A DNA stretch of 64,000 nucleotides from Rheinheimera texasensis DSM 17496 (GCF_000711985.1 NZ_KL544005.1:1191970-1255969); one strand, 5' to 3'. Counted from the stretch's first letter, positions 1 through 9,762 are shown. Notes: generated by a model not told the origin, from the sequence alone. Made by a program: numbers and translations.

Positions 1-15
1 GAGAAATAACTACAA

Positions 16-51
16 GGCCACTAAAGCCGCCTGCGCTGTAGTGGCCATTTT
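16..51 (+). terminator. Probable intrinsic terminator of an upstream gene
   Basis: An 8-bp perfect stem (GGCCACTA / TAGTGGCC) closes a 15-nt loop and is followed by ATTTTATT. It probably ends a plus-strand gene that lies left of the window. The rest of positions 52-231 shows no gene. Confidence 0.5.
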
Positions 52-231
52 ATTGACCGCCAATCCCCGTTAAACCCGGCTTTCGGGGCTCTGGTCACTT
101 GGTCACCTCGACTGCCCCTGCCGTCCCTTTTGTTCAGACAAGCGCCACCACCAGCAGAATAATGACGCTATGGCAGCGTGCTGAGCGCACCGCCAATACC
201 TGACAGCACGAATCACCACGAGGGACACCCT

Positions 232-576
232 ATGAACAGCCTGACCTTATTACGCACTGCCGCCCTGACCATCACAGTCGCCACCAGCCTGGCCATGCCC
301 GCCAGTGCCAGCAAAGGCGAAATGTCTTATATCGACCGAGCCGTCATGAGCGTCTGTGTCGAAGCCTCACAAGATGATGCCTTTGGCCTGGTGAAAACCT
401 TAAAAGCCTATCGCATCAGTAAAGATAATGCGGTGAAAAAAGTGGTGTGTAATGCTCAGCCGCTGGTCGACTTCGCCCGCGCTGAACAAGCGCACAAAGT
501 GGTGAAACTGTTAACGCCGGTCGAAAACCGCATCAATGGCAATGTGACGATTAAAGATGTGGATGCCCCGCTTTGA
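232..576 (+). CDS. Small exported DUF3718-type protein
   Basis: A 114-residue protein with a clear signal peptide (hydrophobic stretch ending near ASA, about residues 8-25). The mature part is short with two cysteines, a pattern I recognise as DUF3718, a periplasmic family of unknown function common in Alteromonadales. I chose the ATG at 232 because a GAGGG Shine-Dalgarno lies about 7 nt upstream and the signal peptide begins there; a GTG 54 nt upstream would add a polar leader without signal-peptide character. It stands alone, convergent with the membrane-protein pair to its right. The family assignment is from memory; the export prediction is visible. Confidence 0.75.
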   Translation: MNSLTLLRTAALTITVATSLAMPASASKGEMSYIDRAVMSVCVEASQDDAFGLVKTLKAYRISKDNAVKKVVCNAQPLVDFARAEQAHKVVKLLTPVENRINGNVTIKDVDAPL

Positions 577-618
577 GTGCATGGCGAACAAATTTTTTGC
601 TGAAACGCAGCAGCAAAA

Positions 619-638
619 CCCGCCGCGTTCGCGGCGGG
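619..638 (-). terminator. Intrinsic terminator of the minus-strand membrane-protein pair
   Basis: Eight-bp stem CCCGCCGC / GCGGCGGG with a 4-nt loop. Read on the minus strand it is followed by TTTTGCTGCTG, fitting termination just after the stop at 648. Confidence 0.7.
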
Positions 639-647
639 ACAGCAGCA

Positions 648-1259
648 TCAGTCCGCAGTTATTGACTGACTGCGCAGTCTTAATACATCGAGTAAAAAGA
701 CCGCAAACAATTGATTCAGTAACATCGATACAGAAAATTCGTGTGCTGCATAATGCGCTGCCTCAGAGGAGAGCTCAGCTACCGCCGCCGGCATTTGCTG
801 CAGGATAAACCCCAGCTGGACTGCTGCGCTCGCCAGTATCAGGCCAACAGCCCATTTCAATGCAACACTCAAATCCTGCCAATGTACTGCGCGGTATAAA
901 TAATCTGGTGTCCGGTCCAAGCGAAAGCCGTGAAAACTTTGCCCGACCACGATAAAACACAGTACAAAGGCCAGATGGAAAATCCCCGGCATCTGCACCA
1001 GCCAGCTCCTGTCAAAGAAAGGGATACAAATCAGCCGCAGCAACACGAGGGCAGCAACCAGCACGCAGAAGTAAAACGCTGGTCTGGTCAAATATCGAAC
1101 CCGGTCAAATACTTGTGGACTTAAATAAAGCAGTAGCAACAGAGTGGCAGTTAACCAGATTTGTTGCACCAGCTCGGCCGAAGCGCTTAACAAGACCAGA
1201 ATTGCAAACAGTGAGTAACTGACTGCAACAGTCCAAATCAGCGTAATATAACGCTTCAT
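648..1259 (-). CDS. Integral membrane protein of unknown function
   Basis: A 203-residue protein with about five hydrophobic segments spread from the N-terminus to the C-terminus. I do not recognise the family. The start is the ATG at 1259, preceded by AAGGAAC at a good distance; it overlaps the stop of the preceding small membrane gene in an ATGA arrangement, so the two are translationally coupled and probably work together. A longer in-frame reading upstream overlaps that gene and is not used. An intrinsic terminator follows. No catalytic or metal-binding motif is evident. Confidence 0.6.
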   Translation of the reverse strand: MKRYITLIWTVAVSYSLFAILVLLSASAELVQQIWLTATLLLLLYLSPQVFDRVRYLTRPAFYFCVLVAALVLLRLICIPFFDRSWLVQMPGIFHLAFVLCFIVVGQSFHGFRLDRTPDYLYRAVHWQDLSVALKWAVGLILASAAVQLGFILQQMPAAVAELSSEAAHYAAHEFSVSMLLNQLFAVFLLDVLRLRSQSITAD

Positions 1260-1525
1260 AACCGTTCCTTTGGTTTCTTCTCGAAATGTTGTTGTAACTT
1301 GCGCCCCAGCCGGACGCCCGCCAGATAACTTAAGACTGCGCTTAGCATGACGCCCAGATCTGCCAGCGAAAACTTGTCGCTTGACCACTGACTGACCGCA
1401 TAAAACGACAGGAAATACACCACAAAACCGGCTCTTTTGCCGGGCATCTTTGGATCATCGGCCCCACCGGCAAATACACCGAGTAACAAAAACAACAAAG
1501 TACTGGCAAGGAATACTAAAAGCAT
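1256..1525 (-). CDS. Small membrane protein of unknown function
   Basis: An 89-residue protein with hydrophobic stretches at about residues 1-20, 32-45 and 55-70 and a basic, polar C-terminus. It is the first gene of a two-gene unit: its TGA overlaps the ATG of the downstream membrane protein. The family is not recognised; the tight coupling is the main evidence that it is real. Confidence 0.55.
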   Translation of the reverse strand: MLLVFLASTLLFLLLGVFAGGADDPKMPGKRAGFVVYFLSFYAVSQWSSDKFSLADLGVMLSAVLSYLAGVRLGRKLQQHFEKKPKERL

Positions 1526-1606
1526 CGGCGTCGACCTGATGAAAAAGCAGACTGCCGAATTTATATCACAAAATTAACAGTCTGTTATAACACTCAGTTA
1601 CGCGCA

Positions 1607-4600
1607 TCAACCCTCACCAAACAGCGCCAGTAAATCCATGGCACTGCCCTGCCACGGCTGGCCTTGCGTGCCGGCGAACAGCTGGTCAGCGAGGCCGCGT
1701 TTGTATTGCTGCATTTGCTGCACTTTTTCTTCGACGGTGTGACGGGCAATCAGCTTATACACAAACACCGCTTTGTCCTGGCCGATGCGGTGCGCGCGGT
1801 CGGTGGCCTGATTTTCGGCGGCAGGATTCCACCAGGGGTCGTAATGAATGACGGTATCAGCTGCGGTTAAATTCAGCCCGGTACCGCCGGCTTTGAGGCT
1901 TATGAGGAAAATCGGATTACTACCGTGCTGGAAGTCGTCAATTTGTTGCTGCCGGTTTTTAGTTTGCCCCGTCAGTTTGCTGTATGGAATGCCCAGATAC
2001 TGCAGTTCCTGCTCAATCAGCCCCAACATGCTGGCAAACTGGCTGAACAACAGGATTTTGCGGCCTTCTTCAATCATTTCCGTCAGGTTGTCGCGCAGCC
2101 ATTCTAATTTGGCATTGTGTTTAACCGACTGCGCCTGTTCAATCGGTACCAAACGCGCGTCGCAGCAGGCCTGGCGCAGTTTCAGCAGCGCGTCGAGGAA
2201 TTCAATCTGACTGGCCGCTACGCCTTTTTTCAGGAACAGCTCGCGCACTTTGGTTTCCATCACCAGCCGGATGCTTTCATATAAGTTGCGCTGGTCGTGC
2301 TCCAGTTCCAGCAGCTGAATGATTTCGGTTTTATCCGGCAATTCAGTCGCGACCTGGTTTTTGGTGCGGCGCAGCATAAAAGGTGCGATTCGTTGCTTCA
2401 GCGCATTGGAGCGCTCCATATCACCTTGTTTTTCAATAGGTTTACGGAACACCTGCTGGAAATAGGTCTCAGTGCCTAAAAGGCCCGGCAGGACAAAATC
2501 AAACAACGATTTCAGCTCGCCCAAATGGTTCTCCAGCGGCGTGCCGCTTAAGGCGAGGCGGAAATCGGCTTTTAACAGACGTACCGCCTGTGCAGCCTGA
2601 CTGCCGGAATTTTTAATATGCTGCGCTTCGTCCAGCACCACCAGGTTAAAACGCAGCTGCTGATACACCTTGATATCGCGCACAATCAGCGGATAGGTGG
2701 TCACCAGCAAATCATAATCACAAAGCTGCTCAAACAAATGCTGGCGTTTGCTGCCATAGATTTGCAGCACGCGAAGCTCTGGCGTAAAACGCGCCGCTTC
2801 CTGCTGCCAATTACCAAGTAAACTGGTCGGGCAAACGATTAACACCGGGCTATTGAGCCGGCCGGCTTCGCGTTCGCTCTGGATAAAACTTAACGTCTGC
2901 AAAGTTTTACCAAGGCCCATATCGTCGGCCAGAATGCCGCCTAAGCCATAAGTGCGCAGAAAACTCAGCCAGTTCAGGCCTTGTTGCTGATAAGGCCGCA
3001 GCGTCGCCTGCAGCCGTTGTGGCACCGGCACTTCGCTGATGCCGTCAAACTGCTGCAGCTGGGTGCTTAAACTGGCCACCCGGCTGGCGTTTAGGTATTT
3101 GACCTCACTCGCGCCGGGCGGTGGTAAAATCGCCGCTTTGTAATCCGGCAGCTCCAGTTCCAGCGGTGTTTTTTGCAGATTCAGCAGCTCGACAATAGTG
3201 TCAATTAACGGCTGAATGAGACTCACCGGCAGCGCCAGCTGACCTTGTGGTAACTTCAGCCAAATCTCCTGCTGCGCTGTCGGTAAGCCGTATTGGCGCA
3301 GCCACTGGCTGATGAGCGGCAATAGCGGCACCTGCACGCCGTCGACTTCCACTTCAATGGCAACACCAAAGCCACCTTTGGCTTTGTCCTGCACTTTGAG
3401 ATAAGGCCGGTCGCTTAAAATCGCCTGATTAAAGCGGCTGTCCTGTTCGACCCGCCAGCCACCAGCATGAAGCTCCGGCAACGCCTGCAGCAATTGCTGC
3501 CATAGTAACGGATTGTCCGGCCCTTCGCCGGTACCAAAACGGGCTGGATCTTTGGCCGGCGCGGTCTGCACCAGCCCGAGTTCCGTCAATTGTTCCACCG
3601 CCTGCACTTCAATAGCGCGCTGACGTTTGATAAAAATCCGCTCGTTACCCTGCTGAATTTCAGTCTGATGTGCGCTTAAATCCAGCGCCAACCGGTGAGA
3701 ACCATAATCAAAAGCCAGAATGGCCTCGTCCTGCCCGGCATCACTTTGCCCCAGCTTTAACACCGGTACCGCATCGGCTTCGACCCGACTTAAGCCAACG
3801 CCACGTGGAATAGGCAAACTGACTCGGGAAAATAATTGCTGCAGCCGGACCAGACTGTCAGCGGCGGCATTGGCCGGGATCGGCGGCATGCGCGACAACA
3901 ACTTCAGCTCACGGCCGGTTAAATCGGTTTCCAGCAAGCCCAGCTGATAGTTGCTGGTGTCGAGATAACAAGGTGGTTGGGTGTAAACCACTTCCAGTTC
4001 GGCATCGTCGCCCAAATCCCATTCCAGCAGATAACCTTCACGCCCTGCCAGCCAGTTCAGCTGTAGCGGGCGTGCTGCTCCCCAGCTCAATGTGTGGCGG
4101 CCTTCGCCGAAATAACAGCGGCCGGTGGCCATCATCTGTTGCAACAGCGCATAACCCCAGTCGTCTTCGAGCAAGGCCTGATCTTTTAAATTCTGCGCGC
4201 GGAACAAATTCAGCAGACGAAAATCCGCTTCTTCAATCCAATACGGTTGCAGATAACCGGAAAAATCCTGCGCTGTGATGGCAGTGCCTTTGCTGTAACC
4301 GCCTTTTTTACTGGTCTTGACGCGGCGTGGATAGAGCTGCAGGCCGCTTTGGCCATAACTTAAGATGTACAGCACCACTTCACGCAGTTTGGCGCTGTCG
4401 GCCGACTGTCCGGTCTGGCGCTCGGCGTCGGCAAACCATTGCGTCAGCTGACGCAGCGGCAGCTGCTGCAAATCAACCTGTTGCTGTTCCCAGGCCTGTT
4501 TTAATTTCAGCAGCACTGCCAGCACATGTTTACAACGGCCACCAACCGGGCAACTGCACGAATCGGTCAGCTGCCAGTCTCCATCCCGTTGTTTTAATGA

Positions 4601-4774
4601 CAAATATTGCCGGTACGGCGCTAAAGCTTCGCCCCAGACCTGCGCACTGATCGACGATAAATCCTCGTTGTATTCCAGTTTGATCACTTTGCCAGCCTGC
4701 CAATAAGCGCGGGCGCGCTGAAAAGTAGCAGGGTCAAACCAGAGTTGCAGTTGCACAGGACTTATCGGAAACAC
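1607..4774 (-). CDS. SNF2-family DEAD/DEAH ATPase with N-terminal SWIM zinc finger
   Basis: A 1055-residue protein. A SWIM zinc finger is visible near the N-terminus (C73, C75, C81, H83 in the CxCx5CxH pattern). A central region of about 450 residues has no obvious motif, and the C-terminal half is a Swi2/Snf2 ATPase: Walker A in DDMGLGKT at about residue 618, Walker B/motif II DEAQ at about 715, and motif VI-like DRAHRIGQ near the end. Family knowledge: such proteins are DNA-dependent translocases thought to remodel DNA-protein or transcription complexes; the exact role here is unknown. The start is a GTG with AAGGA about 10 nt upstream. It stands alone. Confidence 0.9.
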   Translation of the reverse strand: MFPISPVQLQLWFDPATFQRARAYWQAGKVIKLEYNEDLSSISAQVWGEALAPYRQYLSLKQRDGDWQLTDSCSCPVGGRCKHVLAVLLKLKQAWEQQQVDLQQLPLRQLTQWFADAERQTGQSADSAKLREVVLYILSYGQSGLQLYPRRVKTSKKGGYSKGTAITAQDFSGYLQPYWIEEADFRLLNLFRAQNLKDQALLEDDWGYALLQQMMATGRCYFGEGRHTLSWGAARPLQLNWLAGREGYLLEWDLGDDAELEVVYTQPPCYLDTSNYQLGLLETDLTGRELKLLSRMPPIPANAAADSLVRLQQLFSRVSLPIPRGVGLSRVEADAVPVLKLGQSDAGQDEAILAFDYGSHRLALDLSAHQTEIQQGNERIFIKRQRAIEVQAVEQLTELGLVQTAPAKDPARFGTGEGPDNPLLWQQLLQALPELHAGGWRVEQDSRFNQAILSDRPYLKVQDKAKGGFGVAIEVEVDGVQVPLLPLISQWLRQYGLPTAQQEIWLKLPQGQLALPVSLIQPLIDTIVELLNLQKTPLELELPDYKAAILPPPGASEVKYLNASRVASLSTQLQQFDGISEVPVPQRLQATLRPYQQQGLNWLSFLRTYGLGGILADDMGLGKTLQTLSFIQSEREAGRLNSPVLIVCPTSLLGNWQQEAARFTPELRVLQIYGSKRQHLFEQLCDYDLLVTTYPLIVRDIKVYQQLRFNLVVLDEAQHIKNSGSQAAQAVRLLKADFRLALSGTPLENHLGELKSLFDFVLPGLLGTETYFQQVFRKPIEKQGDMERSNALKQRIAPFMLRRTKNQVATELPDKTEIIQLLELEHDQRNLYESIRLVMETKVRELFLKKGVAASQIEFLDALLKLRQACCDARLVPIEQAQSVKHNAKLEWLRDNLTEMIEEGRKILLFSQFASMLGLIEQELQYLGIPYSKLTGQTKNRQQQIDDFQHGSNPIFLISLKAGGTGLNLTAADTVIHYDPWWNPAAENQATDRAHRIGQDKAVFVYKLIARHTVEEKVQQMQQYKRGLADQLFAGTQGQPWQGSAMDLLALFGEG

Positions 4775-4996
4775 AGCTGAATTATTCCTTCGCGGAAAAA
4801 AGGCAAACCGCTAGTGTACCGGAATGTCCGGGCCGGCCAAAGTATTCCGCAGCTGATTGCGGGGTTTTGTGCAACATCACGCCATTAAAAGCGACCAATG
4901 ACCGAAAAAGTCCGGCGATCAAAGGCAGGTTAGATGAGTACGGCAGACAAATTTGCATTATGCTGCCTGTTTGGGTGCAAACACCGGGAACCTCAG

Positions 4997-7093
4997 ATGA
5001 AAATAAAAATCCTTAGTCTGTTAACGATGCTGGCCTGTGCTCAGCAGGCCTTAGCAGCCGAACAACTCAAATACACGATTCTGGTCGACAACGGCGTCAA
5101 AGCCGGCGAACAAATTGTCGACATCAAAGATAACGGCGAAACCTCGGTCCGCTTTATCTTTAAAGACAACGGCCGCGGCCCGGAAATTAACGAAACTATT
5201 AAACTGAACAAAGACGGCTTTATCACCGACTATCAGGCCAAAGGCGCCACCACTTTTGGCTCAGTGGTCAGTGAAAGCTTTAAAGTCGAAGGCGACACTG
5301 CGCGCTGGAGCACCGGCAAAGAACAAGGCAGCGCCAAATACAATCAAAACGCACTCTATCTGCCGGTCGACGGCACACCGCAGCTGGCGACAGTTGCTAT
5401 CGCCGCCATGGCGAAAAGCGGTAAAAACAGCCTGCCATTATTGCCCAGCGGCACTTTGCAACAGCAAGTCGCTGGTGAACTGATTGTCGAAAACGCTGGT
5501 GAAAAACAGCAAGTCCAGTTGTTAGTCCAGACCGGCGTTGGCTTTGAACCGAATTTTGTCTGGGCCACCAAAGGCGAAACGCCACGGCTGTTTGCCAGCA
5601 TTGCGCCCGGTTATCTGACACTGATTGAAGAAGGCTGGCAGGGTAACGCTGATGCAATGCTGGCGATGCAGCTCAAAGCTGAAACTACTTTGCTGGAAAA
5701 AATGGCCACTGAGCTGCCAAAAGAGCTGCACGGCCTGACCGTGGTGCGTAATGCGCGAATTTTTGACAGCGTGACTTTGCAGGTCGGCGCGCCAAGTGAC
5801 ATCTATCTGCTGCGTGGCAAAATCACCACAGTAGTGCCGGCCGGCTCATTGCAAAGCCCTGTACAGCATGAAATCGACGCCGCGAACCGCATCGTGGTGC
5901 CTGGCCTATTTGATATGCACGGCCATATTTCACGCTGGGAAGGTCCGCTCCATCTGGCGGCAGGCGTGACCACGCTGCGTGATATGGGCAACGACAACGC
6001 CAATATGCAGCTGATGATCGACGAAATTGCCAACGACCAGTTGCTGGCGCCAACGATAGTGCCAACCGGTTTCCTTGAAGGTGAAAGCCCGTATTCATCG
6101 CGCAGCGGTTTTGTGATCAAAGACCTGGCTGGTGCGAAACAGGCGATTGACTGGTACGCCGCCCATGGTTACCCGCAGCTGAAAATTTATAACTCGTTTC
6201 CCAAAGCCATCTTAAAAGACACTGTCGCCTATGCGCATAGCCGTGGCCTGCGCGTCAGCGGCCACGTGCCGGCGTTTTTAAAAGCGGAGGATGTCGTTGC
6301 CGCCGGTTTTGATGAAATTCAGCATATCAACCAGTTATTGCTGAACTTCCTGGTCAAACCCGACACTGACACCCGCACGCTGGAACGGTTTTATTTACCG
6401 GCGAAACAAGTGGCCGATTTAGACCTGCAAAGCAAAAAAGTGCAGGATTTCATTAAATTACTGAAAGACAACAATCTGTCAGTCGACCCGACGCTGGCAA
6501 CTTTTGACTTCCTGAAAAAAGTCGACGGCACCGTTGGCGAACCCTGGCGCGCTATCGTGAAAAACCTGCCGCCGGATGTGCAGCGTCGTTATGCCCGCGC
6601 CGAGCTGGATATTCCGGATGACGCTACAGCGCAGCGCTACGCTAAATCCTACGCCAAGATGGTTGAGTTTGTTGGCATGATGTACAAAGCCGGTATTCCG
6701 GTGGTGGCTGGCACTGACGAACTGGCGGGTTTCACTTTACAAGGCGAACTGGAATTGCTGGTGAAAGCCGGTTTAACCCCGGCGCAGGCGCTGCAGGTTG
6801 CAACGTTAAACGGCGCGAAATTCAGTAAAGTGGCGGAAACCAAAGGCCAGATCAAACCGGGCTTTGATGCCGATTTACTGCTGGTCGACGGTGACCCGAC
6901 GAAAAACATCGCCGACATTCGCCAACTGGCATTGGTGGTGACACAAGGTAAAGCTATGGTGCCATCGCAGATTTATCAGCGTATCGGCGTACAGCCTTTT
7001 GCCAAAACTACAGTGAGTATCCGCGATTTTGCTGAGCCAGCCGGCAATGCCGCCAGTGGCGGTGCCAGAACCGGTCATCGGCATATGCACTAG
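4997..7093 (+). CDS. Exported amidohydrolase-superfamily metallohydrolase
   Basis: A 698-residue protein with a signal peptide (residues 1 to about 19, ending ALAA). Residues 20-290 form an unassigned beta-rich domain. The C-terminal part is an amidohydrolase barrel: metal-binding HxH in DMHGH near residue 309, a lysine-containing LKIY segment that may supply the bridging carbamate, later histidines in SGHVP and QHIN, and the catalytic aspartate in GTDE near residue 570. The substrate cannot be told; relatives include imidazolonepropionase-like and Xaa-Pro-type dipeptidases. The last residues are histidine-rich. I chose the ATG at 4997 because GGGAA lies upstream and the signal peptide starts there, rather than a start 63 nt upstream. 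Confidence 0.85.
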   Translation: MKIKILSLLTMLACAQQALAAEQLKYTILVDNGVKAGEQIVDIKDNGETSVRFIFKDNGRGPEINETIKLNKDGFITDYQAKGATTFGSVVSESFKVEGDTARWSTGKEQGSAKYNQNALYLPVDGTPQLATVAIAAMAKSGKNSLPLLPSGTLQQQVAGELIVENAGEKQQVQLLVQTGVGFEPNFVWATKGETPRLFASIAPGYLTLIEEGWQGNADAMLAMQLKAETTLLEKMATELPKELHGLTVVRNARIFDSVTLQVGAPSDIYLLRGKITTVVPAGSLQSPVQHEIDAANRIVVPGLFDMHGHISRWEGPLHLAAGVTTLRDMGNDNANMQLMIDEIANDQLLAPTIVPTGFLEGESPYSSRSGFVIKDLAGAKQAIDWYAAHGYPQLKIYNSFPKAILKDTVAYAHSRGLRVSGHVPAFLKAEDVVAAGFDEIQHINQLLLNFLVKPDTDTRTLERFYLPAKQVADLDLQSKKVQDFIKLLKDNNLSVDPTLATFDFLKKVDGTVGEPWRAIVKNLPPDVQRRYARAELDIPDDATAQRYAKSYAKMVEFVGMMYKAGIPVVAGTDELAGFTLQGELELLVKAGLTPAQALQVATLNGAKFSKVAETKGQIKPGFDADLLLVDGDPTKNIADIRQLALVVTQGKAMVPSQIYQRIGVQPFAKTTVSIRDFAEPAGNAASGGARTGHRHMH

Positions 7094-7114
7094 TCGCTTT
7101 GCGAACTTGAAGCA

Positions 7115-7140
7115 GAAACCCGGCGCATGCCGGGTTTCTT
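7115..7140. terminator. Bidirectional intrinsic terminator
   Basis: A 10-bp perfect stem GAAACCCGGC / GCCGGGTTTC with a GCAT loop lies between convergent genes ending at 7093 and 7143. The stem's own A and T tracts make it usable from both sides. Confidence 0.75.
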
Positions 7141-7142
7141 AT

Positions 7143-7586
7143 TCAGAGAAATAAAAACACCAGCAAAGCCGCGTGGCAGGCAACAACGACAGCTGTCAGC
7201 TGTTTGCGCAACTGCAAATAAGCCGGGTGATATTGCTGGTCCAGTTCGAACCAGCGTTCGCCGAGCCTGAGCGCGACAAACAGCAGCAATTCAACAGTTA
7301 AAGTAGCCGTCTGTGGCAGAAATCCGGCCAAAAAACTCAGCACCGGTAAACTGACAGCAAAAACTGCCAAAGGCCAGACCGACAACCGCTGCGACCAGAC
7401 CGGCCATAACACCCCGGCCATAAAACCCAGAATAATAGCGCTGTAGCGCTGAAACATCGCCAAGGCATCAAAGCCCGGCAGCGGGAAAAAAGTCAGCAGG
7501 CTTAAGGCCAGAAATGGCAATAAACCGAGATAACCGAGAACGTGTAAAGCGGGCATAGGGGTATCAGCGTCTTGGTGATGTTGCAT
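7143..7586 (-). CDS. DUF3429-type inner-membrane protein
   Basis: A 147-residue protein with four to five hydrophobic segments. The YSAIILGFMAGVLW segment fits the DUF3429 family, membrane proteins of unknown function in proteobacteria. The start ATG follows AAGG. The family call is from remembered motif style. It is convergent with the amidohydrolase gene and lies downstream of ubiA on the same strand with a 111-nt gap. Confidence 0.7.
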   Translation of the reverse strand: MQHHQDADTPMPALHVLGYLGLLPFLALSLLTFFPLPGFDALAMFQRYSAIILGFMAGVLWPVWSQRLSVWPLAVFAVSLPVLSFLAGFLPQTATLTVELLLFVALRLGERWFELDQQYHPAYLQLRKQLTAVVVACHAALLVFLFL

Positions 7587-7697
7587 AACAAAGCCTTACG
7601 GGACAGTGTGGCAATTGGATCGCAGCACCATAACATCAGTTGATAGCAGCTTGCACCGAAGTCAGCTCAACCGCCGGAAAAACACCATCATGGGCAA

Positions 7698-8558
7698 TCA
7701 CTGCCCCAGCACAATACCGGCAAAAACAACCGCGCCCACATAATGATTGTGTAAAAAAGCACGGAAACAACCGTCCCGGCCCTGCCGGGCGATGCGATGC
7801 TGATAAAAAAACAGCAGCAGCACGGTCAGCAGCGCATAACTGTATGCTTCACCAAGGCCGGCCAGCTGACCTGCCCATTCCAGCAAGGCCAGAGTTCCCA
7901 GCTGTAACAACCCGATGATCCAAAACCCGTATCGGCCAAACAACCGCGCTGTGGATTTGACGCCGATTTTGACATCATCTTCCTGATCAACCATGGCATA
8001 AAAGGTATCGTAAGCCACAGTCCACAGCAGGTTGGCACCATATAACACCCAAACCAGCAGAGGCAGCTGACCCTGTATCGCCATAAAACTCATTGGCATG
8101 CCCCAACTGAATGCAGCGCCGAGCACCACTTGAGGTAAGTGCGTGACCCGTTTCATAAAGGGATAAATAGCTGCCAACAGCACAGCAACACCGCTTAACA
8201 ACACGGTTTGCCAGTTTAAAAACAGCAGCAAACTGGCTGACAACACCAGTAACAACACAAATAACTGCAAGGCCTCGCGACTACTGACCCGGCCTGCCGC
8301 CAAAGGGCGGTTTTTGGTGCGTTCTACCGCACCATCAAAATTGCGGTCGGCATAGTCGTTAATCACACAACCGGCGGAGCGCATCAACACCACACCTAAA
8401 CCAAATACCAGCAGCATGGTCAGGCTCGGAAAACCTTCAGCCGCCAGCCACAAAGCCCAGGCTGTTGGCCATAACAACAGGTAGATACCGATAGGTTTAT
8501 CGAGCCGCATCAGTTGCTTATATTCAGGCCAATGCGCCAGGGACAGTTGCCAGTGCAT
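7698..8558 (-). CDS. ubiA: 4-hydroxybenzoate octaprenyltransferase
   Basis: A 286-residue membrane prenyltransferase of usual length. It attaches the polyprenyl tail to 4-hydroxybenzoate in ubiquinone synthesis. The first aspartate-rich motif is visible at residues 67-75 (NDYADRNFD) followed by the conserved KNRPLAAG segment; the second lies in YDTFYAMVDQEDD. Multiple membrane helices alternate with these loops. The ATG at 8558 starts 1 nt after the ubiC stop, with GGAG inside the end of ubiC, so the two form an operon in pathway order: UbiC makes 4-hydroxybenzoate and UbiA uses it. Confidence 0.95.
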   Translation of the reverse strand: MHWQLSLAHWPEYKQLMRLDKPIGIYLLLWPTAWALWLAAEGFPSLTMLLVFGLGVVLMRSAGCVINDYADRNFDGAVERTKNRPLAAGRVSSREALQLFVLLLVLSASLLLFLNWQTVLLSGVAVLLAAIYPFMKRVTHLPQVVLGAAFSWGMPMSFMAIQGQLPLLVWVLYGANLLWTVAYDTFYAMVDQEDDVKIGVKSTARLFGRYGFWIIGLLQLGTLALLEWAGQLAGLGEAYSYALLTVLLLFFYQHRIARQGRDGCFRAFLHNHYVGAVVFAGIVLGQ

Positions 8559-8559
8559 A

Positions 8560-9153
8560 TCAGATAAACTCCGCTAATGCAGGTAAATACAGTTCCTGCA
8601 CTAATAATTCGTGATGTGACAAAGTGAAATAAGAACGCCGGCCCCACAGCTGCGGCAAAAGGCCGACGGACCGCAGCTGTAGCCCGGCGTCAAACGGGGC
8701 CAGCTCAATCCCGCTGCGCTGTAAATCAGGCTGGGTAAAAATATAATGGCCGAGCGGCATAGTACCGAGATCAGCCAGCGGCTGCAAAGCCGCCACTGTA
8801 TGGTCTGGCAGAAAACTCTGCGCATAGATGCAAGGCTGCTGGTCCAACAGCAACACCACTTCACGCACTAAGCCATATCGGGTCTGCCAGCGCTGTTGCA
8901 GGAATTCCGGCAAGTCGATGTTTCGTTGCAACAACAGCTGCAAGCTAAAGGCATAACCCGTGCGCTGGAGCCGGGCCGTCAGCGAACCGGGTTCGAGTAA
9001 CCAGTCCAGCCACAATGGAGCTATGTCATCGGGCTGTTGCGCCGACCAATCCGCCTGCCAAATTGGCGCTACATCCACATCATTCAAGCCAACACCCGGT
9101 CCAAACAGTTGTATTAAACCCGCATCATACCAAGTTCTGCCGGCTGTTTTCAT
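8560..9153 (-). CDS. ubiC: Chorismate lyase
   Basis: A 197-residue protein. UbiC removes pyruvate from chorismate to give 4-hydroxybenzoate, the first committed ubiquinone step. Conserved elements are visible: the arginine in LVREV, the glycine/leucine segment GTMPLG, and the C-terminal glutamate in LVQELYLP. I prefer the ATG at 9153 over a GTG two codons upstream; the ribosome-binding site is weak either way. First gene of the ubiC-ubiA operon, divergent from the FliL-like gene across a 178-nt promoter region. Confidence 0.92.
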   Translation of the reverse strand: MKTAGRTWYDAGLIQLFGPGVGLNDVDVAPIWQADWSAQQPDDIAPLWLDWLLEPGSLTARLQRTGYAFSLQLLLQRNIDLPEFLQQRWQTRYGLVREVVLLLDQQPCIYAQSFLPDHTVAALQPLADLGTMPLGHYIFTQPDLQRSGIELAPFDAGLQLRSVGLLPQLWGRRSYFTLSHHELLVQELYLPALAEFI

Positions 9154-9331
9154 TACCACGCTCTAGCATCAAACAAACTCCTTTGACAGTGCCGGAAAAA
9201 TCGATCATAGATAGTCCAGGCGGCGCAACAAAGGCTGCTGATTTTTTTCATCATTCGCCCGCATGCACAGGATAGTGTTCTGCCATGCTCTCGGGTAAAC
9301 TTGTTAACAAACCAATTAAGCGGACTCAGCT

Positions 9332-9751
9332 GTGTTAGCCAACAAGACTCTTATCGGCCTTTTCTTTTTGTTGTTTGTCCCTGTCGCCTTTGCTCAGGAG
9401 CCTGCACCGGCAGCACCGGCTCAGCCCAAAGTGGTTTATCACGGGTTTGACCCGGATATCGTGACTAACTACGTGACCGACGGGCAGAAATCCTTAGGGT
9501 ATGTGCGGGTGACCATGGAGTTGATGATCAAAGACGAAAAGTTTTTGCCTCTGATTGAACATCATGAACCACTGATCCTCGACGCCATTGTCGGTGTGTT
9601 TGGTAAAGAAGCGGATACGACTATTAAATCTCTGCAGGGCCGCGAAGAAGTGCGGATGAAAATTCTGCAGAAAATCAACGAGCTGATGAAAAAAGAGACA
9701 GGGTCAGAATTGGTACAGGACGTGTTATTCACTAAGTACCTGTACCAATAA
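9332..9751 (+). CDS. Orphan FliL-like protein
   Basis: A 139-residue protein. The C-terminal two-thirds look like FliL, the flagellar basal-body protein that stabilises stators: a YVRVTMELMIKD strand, then LIEHHEPLILDAIVGVF and a C-terminal VLFTKYLYQ. The N-terminus resembles a cleavable signal peptide (ending VAFAQ) followed by a short Pro/Ala linker, unlike the long membrane anchor of canonical FliL. Translation starts at GTG. It sits away from flagellar genes, next to ubiC. Whether it acts in motility is unknown. Confidence 0.75.
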   Translation: MLANKTLIGLFFLLFVPVAFAQEPAPAAPAQPKVVYHGFDPDIVTNYVTDGQKSLGYVRVTMELMIKDEKFLPLIEHHEPLILDAIVGVFGKEADTTIKSLQGREEVRMKILQKINELMKKETGSELVQDVLFTKYLYQ

Positions 9752-9762
9752 TCTAAAAATAT

